A stretch of 5,225 bases of DNA from Deltaproteobacteria bacterium (lineage in GTDB: Bacteria; Myxococcota_A; UBA9042; DTJE01). The notes beneath the pieces are model-generated. The model was not told where the DNA came from. It did not search any database and was given only the letters and a program-made list of their open reading frames with translations. Shown here one piece after another: positions 1-4,773 of this stretch. The position numbers were made by a program, and so were the translations under genes. The DNA lies in contig JAADHL010000164.1 of assembly GCA_013151875.1 (NCBI GenBank), positions 1 through 5,225 on the forward strand. Direction: 5' to 3'. Within the stretch, counting starts at the first letter, position 1. Every line of letters starts with the position of its first letter.

Positions 1-89
1 TCGAAGGATATCCGGTGAAGTATGTGGCGTCTTCCCACCACCCTGGTCAGGTCGCTCACGACAAGGGTAATCTGCGGGGTTTCGGTCAT
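1..89 (-). CDS. ccmA: CcmA, heme-handling ABC transporter ATPase (N-terminal fragment)
   Basis: Only the first 29 codons are present; the gene runs off the left edge. The ATG at 87-89 overlaps the TGA of the preceding gene (86-88) in an ATGA junction, so translation is probably coupled; no strong separate ribosome binding site is seen. The peptide starts MTETPQITLVVSDLTRVV, followed by GRRHILHRISF. This is the usual first strand and turn of an ABC ATPase (hydrophobic strand, D-L-T-R, G-R-R, I-L-x-x-I-S-F), placed just before where a Walker A motif would fall outside the window. In the Ccm system CcmA is the cytoplasmic ATPase that works with CcmB and CcmC to load heme onto CcmE and release holo-CcmE. 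The assignment rests on the ABC-like N-terminus plus the ccmE-ccmF context; another ABC ATPase cannot be excluded from 29 residues. Confidence 0.72.
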   Translation of the reverse strand, partial: MTETPQITLVVSDLTRVVGRRHILHRISF

Positions 90-883
90 GATTCGGTTTT
101 CCCGCCTCTTCTGGACGCCATGCCCAGCAGCAGGATGCCGATGGCCAGGAGCATGGCCAGGACGCCCGCAAACCGGTACGGCCCGAAAGGACTGGGAAGG
201 TGGCCGGCCTGAACACGCACGGTGGTCCCCGCCCGGATTTCATGTATCACGTTCATGTATTGCCAGGTCCCGTCCTCCTCCACCTCCTCCCGAAAGGAAT
301 ACGGAACCATCGGGCGGAGCTGCATCCCCCAGGTCGCGTTTCGCCGGGTCACGAACTGCAGGGAATTCAGGTCCATCGTCGGCCGCAGCAGGAAAGGGAC
401 GGACCCGGCCGTCACCGGCACTGTATATTTTGTCTGTACCCTGACACCTCCAGGCGAGGCGGGATCGCCGGTAACGGTGAGTCCGTCGGAGTTGAAAGCG
501 ACCCTTGTTCCCCGACCCGTCTGCACGTTGATTCCATCGGGGTTCTTTTCGGACCGCCCGACCATCGAGGGAACCGGGCCCCGGCCCGGCAGCAGCAGGG
601 GGAACTTCCAGGATTTTTCGGATGGGCCCTTATGGTCCTGTACGGCGTCGATGCCCAGGACCTGGGTTACGACCAGGCGTTTATCGTCAGCCATGACCTG
701 CACGGCCAGGGATGTCTTTATTCCGGCGGACGGATTCTTTGACGGCGTCCCTGCTGAAGCCGGTGGCGTCAACAGGATGCTCATGAAGATAATCGGGTAA
801 GCAATGGGCAGCCGAATCCTTCGGCACACGCCGCCCCAAGCGCGGATCCCATGCCCGCCAATGGTATTCGATGCGTCACTCAT
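86..883 (-). CDS. Unknown exported, C-terminally anchored protein in the ccm operon
   Basis: A 265-residue protein that I do not recognise. The N-terminus has a basic stretch (RRIRL, residues 21-25), a hydrophobic core and a signal-peptidase-like ASA-G site after residue 44. Residues 45-236 look like a soluble, beta-rich periplasmic domain with many Val, Thr, Gly and Pro. One membrane helix (about 238-256) is followed by a basic tail containing RR. The expected topology is a periplasmic domain anchored by the C-terminal helix. There is no CxxC or CxxCH motif, so it is not CcmG, CcmH or a cytochrome. The ATG overlaps the previous small gene by 8 bases and the stop overlaps the ccmA start, which places it inside the operon. 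An in-frame GTG at 827-829 would give a more ordinary signal-peptide length and is an alternative start. A role in cytochrome c assembly is inferred only from position. Confidence 0.82.
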   Translation of the reverse strand: MSDASNTIGGHGIRAWGGVCRRIRLPIAYPIIFMSILLTPPASAGTPSKNPSAGIKTSLAVQVMADDKRLVVTQVLGIDAVQDHKGPSEKSWKFPLLLPGRGPVPSMVGRSEKNPDGINVQTGRGTRVAFNSDGLTVTGDPASPGGVRVQTKYTVPVTAGSVPFLLRPTMDLNSLQFVTRRNATWGMQLRPMVPYSFREEVEEDGTWQYMNVIHEIRAGTTVRVQAGHLPSPFGPYRFAGVLAMLLAIGILLLGMASRRGGKTES

Positions 884-986
884 CCTTGCCCCACAGGACG
901 CCGGCCATCTGCAGCGCCCGCACCAGGGCCGTCACCGTGCAGGCCGAGACCGCCAGCAGGAACAGGACGTCCAGGGCGCTTGTCAT
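876..986 (-). CDS. Small single-pass membrane protein, possibly CcmD-like
   Basis: A 36-residue protein starting at the ATG (984-986) that overlaps the ccmF stop (983-985). It has a consensus AGGAGG ribosome binding site four bases upstream, inside the end of ccmF. After MTSALD comes one hydrophobic helix of about 24 residues (about 7-31), then a short charged end, GKDE. Such size and shape recall CcmD, the tiny membrane protein that helps CcmA, CcmB and CcmC release holo-CcmE. CcmD is defined by size and a single helix more than by sequence, and it usually sits next to ccmC rather than ccmF, so the name is a suggestion. The ribosome binding site and overlaps on both sides support it as a real gene. 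It holds one cysteine (C15) within the helix. Confidence 0.7.
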   Translation of the reverse strand: MTSALDVLFLLAVSACTVTALVRALQMAGVLWGKDE

Positions 987-3589
987 CCAGCCTCCTTGCG
1001 TCGGGGAACACCTTGATTTCCCCTCGCCGGGAAAACCAGGGCGAACCCGAACACGAGCACCACCAGGGCGCCCGCCCAAAGCCACGTCATCAGCGGATTG
1101 ACCATCGCGGACATGTTCACGGCCCTCGATCCCATGCCCGGCATGGCCGCGATGTAGAGGTCGTACAGCAACCCGCTGTCAATGTCCACCTCGGAGGTAG
1201 GGCTTTCGAAGTTCAGGTAGAAGCGGACCTCCGGCCGCATCATTTTGCCGACGCCGGCGGCCAGAACGCGCACCCGCCGGGCATCACCCTTGACCGGAGC
1301 CGTTGTGAGGTACGGCGGGGCGTCGTCGTCGTTCAATCCCTGGACAATGGAACGGAAAATATCCTTGTCCGAACACCTGGCCAGGATCATTGGTTCTCCC
1401 CTGGCGCGGCGAACCTCGATCACGTTCGGCCCGACAACGGCGGCCAGCACCTTGAGTTCCTCCATATAGCGCAGGAATGCACGCGGCAGGACCTTCAGAG
1501 TCCCCAACGCGGTCGGCGCCAGGTAGAGTTCGCCGCGTGAGTGGTCGATGCGCACGGGCGTAAGGTCCTTTTTCATCACGGTGCGCGCGAACGCCTGGGC
1601 AAAGAACATCCGGGCCGCGTCATCGGACTTGAACCGCAGGATGACCTCCGGACTCTGTTCAGCGTCAATGTCGACCACGTTCGGGATAGCCCGCAGTTTC
1701 GAAAGCACCTTTTCGGGAAGGGGTTTTCTGTGAGGATAGACCAGTACGTTGGTCACCACCGACGCGAAGCCGCCCTTGGATACGAATTTTTCGGCGGTGT
1801 CCACATAGACCAGATCACTGCCGCCCAGGACCATTCGGTCCATGGGTTCCATGATCACGTCTTTCTTTTCCAGCTTTCCAGCCGCGCCCGCGAATCCCAG
1901 GAAGCAAAGGGCGACCCCGATGTGCACGATGTCGCCCCCGAACCGACCTGGGTTGGACCTGAACAGGCTGACCGCGGCCTTCAGACGCGAGTGGCCGGTC
2001 ATACCGACGTTGAGCCTGACAGAACTGAAGTAGTCCAGCGTGGCGGTCGCCATCACCCACGACGCGAACAGGACTCCCAGAATCCCATAGACCCCGGCGA
2101 GCGACAGACCCCGCAGCGTAAGAAGCACGGCCGCCGACAGTGTAAGGTCCATATCGCCTGACAGCCTAAAGGCCCTTGCGAGCACGAAAACGATTGCTAC
2201 GGTCAGGGCCACCACGACGGCCAGGATCGCGGTTTTGCCCAGGCGCCGCCTGACCAGTGCGCGGTCCCCGGTGCGAAACGGCAGCATCGGACCAATGGCG
2301 GTCAACGCCAGAATCAGGAGGCCGACGGGCGCTATCACCTTGTTGAACCAATCGGGTCCAACCACCAGGGCTTCCTTGAGCCGGCTTGCGTTGCCCCCGG
2401 TGACCGAGTTGAAAATGTCGATAACGGAGTTGATTGCCATCTGCACGGCAGGGGACTCGGACATCTTTGGCAGCAGGGTCCCCCACAGGACGATGAAGAG
2501 GGCGACCATGAACAGGATGCCGTTCGCGACCACCATGGACTCGCGCGACCACAGGGATTCGACCCGGTGAGCAGGCGCAAGCCTTTTGTACCTCCATGCC
2601 AGCAAAGAACCGCATCCCACGATCAGCACCAGCATGTAATACATGAAATAGGGTGTCAGCACCGAGTTGGCGAACGAGTGCAGGGAGGCTATGAGCTGAC
2701 TCCTGGTCAGGAATGTGGCGAAAATCGTCAGCAGGAAGGTCAGGATCACCAGAAAGAGATTCCACCTGCGGAACATCCCCCGTCTGCGTTCAGTGGCGGA
2801 CGAGTGCAGGAGGGCGGTTCCTGAAAGCCAGGGCAGCAGGGCGGCGTTTTCCACCGGGTCCCACCCCCAGAACCCGCCCCAACCCAGTTCCAGGTAGGCC
2901 CACAGACCTCCAATCAACAGCCCCGCCGTCAGCATCGTCCAGGCGAACAGGTTCCAAGGGCGCGCCTCCCTGATCCACGAGCCGTCGCTTCGCCCGGATA
3001 CCAGGGCGCCCATGCCGAACGCGAACGGGATGGTATAGGCGACAAAACCGGCGAGTTGCAAAGGCGGATGGACGGCCATGAGGGGATTCTGAAGCAGGGG
3101 ATTCATTCCGGAACCGTCGGCCGGGCCCTGAAACGTGAGAAAAATTTCGAATGGGTGCGAGGCGTAGACCATCAGGAGTTCGAAAAAGAAGAGCGCCAGC
3201 GCGACGACCGCCCCGGCTGTGCCGCAGAATTTGGTGTCTTCACAGCGCATGATGCGTCGGCTCATCACGGCGCCGGCGATGGACAGCACCACCACCCAGA
3301 ACAGCAGCGCCCCTTTTTCACCGGCCCAGAATGCGGCCAGCAGGTACAAAAGCGGCATTCCAGAATCGCTGTATGAAGCAATGTACTGGTTGGAGAAGTC
3401 GTGCGTCAGAAAGCCGTGCAGCAGCACCAGGGCCACGGCGCCGTTCAGCCATGCCGCCGACCTGATGCCGAAGGCGGAGGCCCTGACATAGACCTTGTCA
3501 TCCAGGATCACGCCCGCCATGGCCAGGGCGGCAACCACCGCCGTGAGACCGAAGGAAACCAGAACCAGGACCTGTCCGAGAACCTGCAT
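983..3589 (-). CDS. ccmF: CcmF, cytochrome c heme lyase subunit (long form)
   Basis: CcmF is the integral membrane heme-handling protein that receives heme from holo-CcmE and joins it to the CxxCH motif of apocytochromes. From the ATG at 3587-3589 it has 868 residues and many membrane helices. The tryptophan-rich WWD motif WGGFWGWDPVEN lies at residues 237-248. Histidines matching the known heme ligands are at H174 (AVHPPLQ), H262 (ALLHSS), H304 (ASLHSFA) and H556 (VHIGVALCF); the first three fall within one residue of E. coli H173, H261 and H303. The C-terminal region has the family pattern RPEVRFYLNF, IDSGLLYDLY and a last helix (about 833-852). It is about 220 residues longer than E. coli CcmF: about 65 extra lie between H304 and H556 and about 155 lie after H556. 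The longest ORF begins at a GTG (3599-3601) overlapping the ccmE stop, but the AAGGAG at 3601-3606 abuts that GTG and lies 11 bases from the ATG, which I therefore prefer. Confidence 0.97.
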   Translation of the reverse strand: MQVLGQVLVLVSFGLTAVVAALAMAGVILDDKVYVRASAFGIRSAAWLNGAVALVLLHGFLTHDFSNQYIASYSDSGMPLLYLLAAFWAGEKGALLFWVVVLSIAGAVMSRRIMRCEDTKFCGTAGAVVALALFFFELLMVYASHPFEIFLTFQGPADGSGMNPLLQNPLMAVHPPLQLAGFVAYTIPFAFGMGALVSGRSDGSWIREARPWNLFAWTMLTAGLLIGGLWAYLELGWGGFWGWDPVENAALLPWLSGTALLHSSATERRRGMFRRWNLFLVILTFLLTIFATFLTRSQLIASLHSFANSVLTPYFMYYMLVLIVGCGSLLAWRYKRLAPAHRVESLWSRESMVVANGILFMVALFIVLWGTLLPKMSESPAVQMAINSVIDIFNSVTGGNASRLKEALVVGPDWFNKVIAPVGLLILALTAIGPMLPFRTGDRALVRRRLGKTAILAVVVALTVAIVFVLARAFRLSGDMDLTLSAAVLLTLRGLSLAGVYGILGVLFASWVMATATLDYFSSVRLNVGMTGHSRLKAAVSLFRSNPGRFGGDIVHIGVALCFLGFAGAAGKLEKKDVIMEPMDRMVLGGSDLVYVDTAEKFVSKGGFASVVTNVLVYPHRKPLPEKVLSKLRAIPNVVDIDAEQSPEVILRFKSDDAARMFFAQAFARTVMKKDLTPVRIDHSRGELYLAPTALGTLKVLPRAFLRYMEELKVLAAVVGPNVIEVRRARGEPMILARCSDKDIFRSIVQGLNDDDAPPYLTTAPVKGDARRVRVLAAGVGKMMRPEVRFYLNFESPTSEVDIDSGLLYDLYIAAMPGMGSRAVNMSAMVNPLMTWLWAGALVVLVFGFALVFPARGNQGVPRRKEAG
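991..996 (-). promoter_or_regulatory. Ribosome binding site for the 36-residue membrane protein
   Basis: Reads AGGAGG on the minus strand, four bases before the ATG at 984-986 and within the last codons of ccmF. It is the main evidence that this very short frame is translated. Confidence 0.7.
1289..1741 (-). other. Extra periplasmic segment within CcmF
   Basis: This covers CcmF residues of about 617-767 (ATG numbering), between the start of the last periplasmic domain and the family-typical C-terminal part. The boundaries are estimates from motif positions, not from an alignment. It reads as a folded alpha/beta stretch: a strand and helix around LPEKVLSKLRAIP and VVDIDAEQ, then EVILRF, a helix at DDAARMFFAQAFA, ELYLAP, a helix at FLRYMEELKVLAAV, NVIEVRRAR, and a short acidic NDDD near the end. 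It holds one cysteine. E. coli-type CcmF has a much shorter loop here. The function is unknown; contact with CcmE, an apocytochrome or the extra operon protein is a guess. Confidence 0.55.
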
Positions 3590-3597
3590 GCCGGGGG

Positions 3598-4071
3598 TCA
3601 CTCCTTCCGGTGGCCGTTTTTATATTTCTGTTTGTAGTAATCCTGGAATTCGTCTTCATTCATGCCTGCTTCCTCGTACTTTGAGGGGCACTTCACGGTG
3701 ATCTTGGAAACCTCCATTTTCAGGTCGCCCGGCGCTGCCCCTGAATCGGCGAGCCGTCCCTGCAGGATGACCTCCCTTCCCTCGGCGAACGGGTCGGGCA
3801 CCGATCCCTTGAAATGGCAGGCCAGCCGCCGCCCCTCTTTGTCGCTGATCACGAAATCTATTTCGAACTGGTTTGCGCCTTTCTTTATCGAGCCGGCCAC
3901 TACGTTTCCAACCACCTTGAACTCGCGCGTTTCCAGTTTGGCGGGCGCATCCAGTACCTGCTTCAGCGTCAGGCTGAAGACGCCGGAGGACATGGATGAC
4001 CCCACGATTGCGACTCCGCCCCCGACCACTGAGAGCGCGATCACGACGACGATGATGTTTTTCGGGGTCAA
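3598..4071 (-). CDS. ccmE: CcmE, periplasmic heme chaperone, Cys-type (CxxxY)
   Basis: CcmE binds heme covalently on the periplasmic side and hands it to CcmF. From the chosen TTG start it has 157 residues, the usual family length. Residues 1-26 form a signal-anchor helix (TPKN then IIVVVIALSVVGGGVAIVG). The OB-fold beta-barrel follows, with family patterns FKVVGNVVAGSI (about 51-62), a hydrophobic strand with ISDKEG, GSVPDPFAEGREVILQGRL (about 89-107) and a last strand ending at the heme site. That site reads CPSKY (C128, Y132) where E. coli-type CcmE has HDENY. This makes it the CxxxY variant reported in archaea and Desulfovibrio, where the Cys is the heme attachment residue. The tail is charged (DEFQDYYKQKYKNGHRKE). 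The TTG at 4069-4071 has AGGGTGG four bases upstream; a farther in-frame TTG at 4144-4146 would add 25 unlikely residues before the anchor. The stop lies 8 bases before the ccmF ATG. Confidence 0.93.
   Translation of the reverse strand: MTPKNIIVVVIALSVVGGGVAIVGSSMSSGVFSLTLKQVLDAPAKLETREFKVVGNVVAGSIKKGANQFEIDFVISDKEGRRLACHFKGSVPDPFAEGREVILQGRLADSGAAPGDLKMEVSKITVKCPSKYEEAGMNEDEFQDYYKQKYKNGHRKE
3601..3606 (-). promoter_or_regulatory. Ribosome binding site that decides the ccmF start
   Basis: AAGGAG on the minus strand lies in the last codons of ccmE. It directly abuts the GTG at 3599-3601, which it could not serve, and stands 11 bases from the ATG at 3587-3589, a slightly long but workable spacing. 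This favours the ATG as the ccmF start. Confidence 0.55.
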
Positions 4072-4343
4072 TGTTCCACCCTGACAAAGACCTGCCCTGC
4101 CTACCAGACGGGACTGGTCATGTAAAGAGGATTTGCATTCGGTCAAGGCCGCAAGCCGTCCCGTTGTTCAATGCCGATGCCGCGACATCGGGAGCCTGAC
4201 TTACGGCACCTCATTGTGATCATACCTATAGTGGTTGTTTGCGTAGAGAATCTAACAACGGCGTCGGCGTAAGCCACGCACCTCGTCGTCGCACCACCTC
4301 ATCCGGACCCGCCCGTGCCCGTCGAGGTTCCCGAAGGCGGAAG
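4072..4343. other. Gap between the HGS-repeat gene and ccmE
   Basis: No convincing gene on either strand. It holds the AGGGTGG ribosome binding site of ccmE (4076-4082), a perfect 6-bp hairpin with a six-base loop (4174-4191) that lacks a T-run, and a 6-bp inverted repeat with a 14-base loop (4234-4259). A TATGAT on the minus strand (4219-4224) could be a -10 box, but the hexamer 17 bases upstream (TCTACG) is a poor -35. I see no good rho-independent terminator after the repeat gene, so read-through into ccmE from the promoter near 4735 is possible. A weak ccm promoter here is also possible. Confidence 0.5.
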
Positions 4344-4688
4344 CTACCAGGACCCGTGCGATCCATGGGATCCATGCGAACCATGGGACCCGTGGGAACC
4401 ATGGGATCCATGTGATCCGTGGGAGCCGTGAGAAGCATGCGAACCGTGGGACCCGTGCGATCCATGGGACCCGTGAGAGCCGTGCGAGCAGTGCTGCTCG
4501 ACACCCAGGTCACTTGCCGGACCATGGTCGCCGCTCGATCCACTGCTTGCCAAGGCATGCCCGCTGCTTCCCGCCATCAGGAGGAACGTTCCGACTGCAG
4601 CTGCCTGGCCCCGGGTGACTTTCCCCTCTTCACTAGACAGAAAGTCGTGCACCCGCTTCTTGAAAGTGGGCAATCTCTTTGAGGCCAT
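4344..4688 (-). CDS. His-Gly-Ser repeat small protein (HxsA-like, possible modified-peptide precursor)
   Basis: A 114-residue protein in three parts. Residues 1-30 are basic and amphipathic (KRLPTFKKRVHDFLSSEEGK), like a peptide leader. Residues about 27-47 are hydrophobic (QAAAVGTFLLMAG) and end in GHALASS, which could be a membrane segment or a signal peptide cleaved at ALA. Residues 48-66 are a Gly/Ser/Asp linker. Residues 67-114 are a strict tripeptide array: CSH, GSH units with one ASH (A85), fifteen histidines at 69, 72 and so on to 111, and a final GSW. The lone Cys (C67) opens the array. The ATG has GGAGG seven bases upstream and a good promoter. The array matches the His-Xaa-Ser pattern of HxsA proteins, which are substrates in a radical-SAM gene set, but no HxsB, HxsC or HxsD is visible here. 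Metal or heme binding by the histidines is an alternative, suggested by the neighbouring ccm genes. Function is unproven. Confidence 0.85.
   Translation of the reverse strand: MASKRLPTFKKRVHDFLSSEEGKVTRGQAAAVGTFLLMAGSSGHALASSGSSGDHGPASDLGVEQHCSHGSHGSHGSHGSHGSHASHGSHGSHGSHGSHGSHGSHGSHGSHGSW
4347..4490 (-). repeat. Nine-base tandem array encoding (Gly-Ser-His)n
   Basis: Sixteen consecutive 9-base units encode CSH, then GSH/ASH units, then GSW. The DNA units are not identical: Gly uses GGA, GGG, GGT and GGC, Ser uses TCC, TCG, TCA and TCT, and His uses both CAC and CAT. A 21-base identical stretch at 4350-4370 and 4449-4469, 99 bases (11 units) apart, hints at older internal duplication. The array is coding and is not a CRISPR array, since it has no spacers. 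Confidence 0.9.
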
Positions 4689-4693
4689 AGGTA

Positions 4694-4700
4694 CCCCTCC
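4694..4700 (-). promoter_or_regulatory. Ribosome binding site of the HGS-repeat gene
   Basis: GGAGGGG on the minus strand. The GGAGG core lies seven bases before the ATG at 4686-4688, the best-placed ribosome binding site in the window, and suggests efficient translation. Confidence 0.75.
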
Positions 4701-4720
4701 AAAACAAATTTTCCGTATTC

Positions 4721-4749
4721 ATTATCCGAGTTGGCGTCAACCTCGTCAA
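4721..4749 (-). promoter_or_regulatory. Sigma70-like promoter for the HGS-repeat gene
   Basis: On the minus strand TTGACG (4744-4749) and GATAAT (4721-4726) are separated by exactly 17 bases, each with one mismatch to TTGACA and TATAAT. A start near 4714 would give a leader of roughly 26 bases before the ATG, enough for the GGAGG site. Two more TTGACG copies lie at 4735-4740 and 4759-4764, but their spacing to the -10 box (8 and 32 bases) is unsuitable. No operator is evident beyond these repeated boxes. Confidence 0.65.
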
Positions 4750-4773
4750 GGATTTTTTCGTCAAGGATTTTTT
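4744..4773. repeat. Perfect 15-bp tandem duplication over a stop codon and -35 box
   Basis: Two exact copies of CGTCAAGGATTTTTT (plus strand) lie at 4744-4758 and 4759-4773. On the minus strand each copy reads through K-N-P-TGA in the frame of the upstream gene, so the stop codon of that gene is duplicated in frame. Each copy also contains TTGACG; the copy nearer the repeat gene is correctly spaced to act as its -35 box. Confidence 0.9.

Noticed and set aside
86..883. Assignment of the 265-residue protein as CcmH or CcmG
   Set aside because: No CxxC motif, no thioredoxin-like sequence, and a C-terminal rather than N-terminal anchor layout.
1541..2161. Long plus-strand open frames opposite ccmF and elsewhere
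   Set aside because: They are antisense to a clear ccmF, have low-complexity Arg/Pro/His-rich or otherwise family-less translations, and lack ribosome binding sites. GC-rich coding DNA gives such frames by chance.
4072..4146. Extended ccmE starting at TTG 4144-4146
   Set aside because: The added 25 residues are charged and unlike CcmE N-termini, while the TTG at 4069-4071 has a ribosome binding site and gives a standard signal anchor and length.
4174..4191. Perfect 6-bp hairpin as a rho-independent terminator for the repeat gene
   Set aside because: The stem is short and there is no T-run after it on the minus strand; it lies about 150 bases past the stop codon.
4219..4247. Separate promoter for ccmE (TATGAT with TCTACG at 17 bp)
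   Set aside because: The -10 box is plausible but the -35 box is poor; not enough to annotate as a feature.
4347..4490. Regular repeats that could suggest a CRISPR array
   Set aside because: The units are 9 bases, contiguous, without spacers, and in frame within a gene.
4226..4558. Minus-strand frame with repeated Asp-Pro-Met and Gly-Pro units
   Set aside because: It is the shifted reading of the GSH array. The GSH frame has the promoter, ribosome binding site, leader and exact protein repeat with silent variation.
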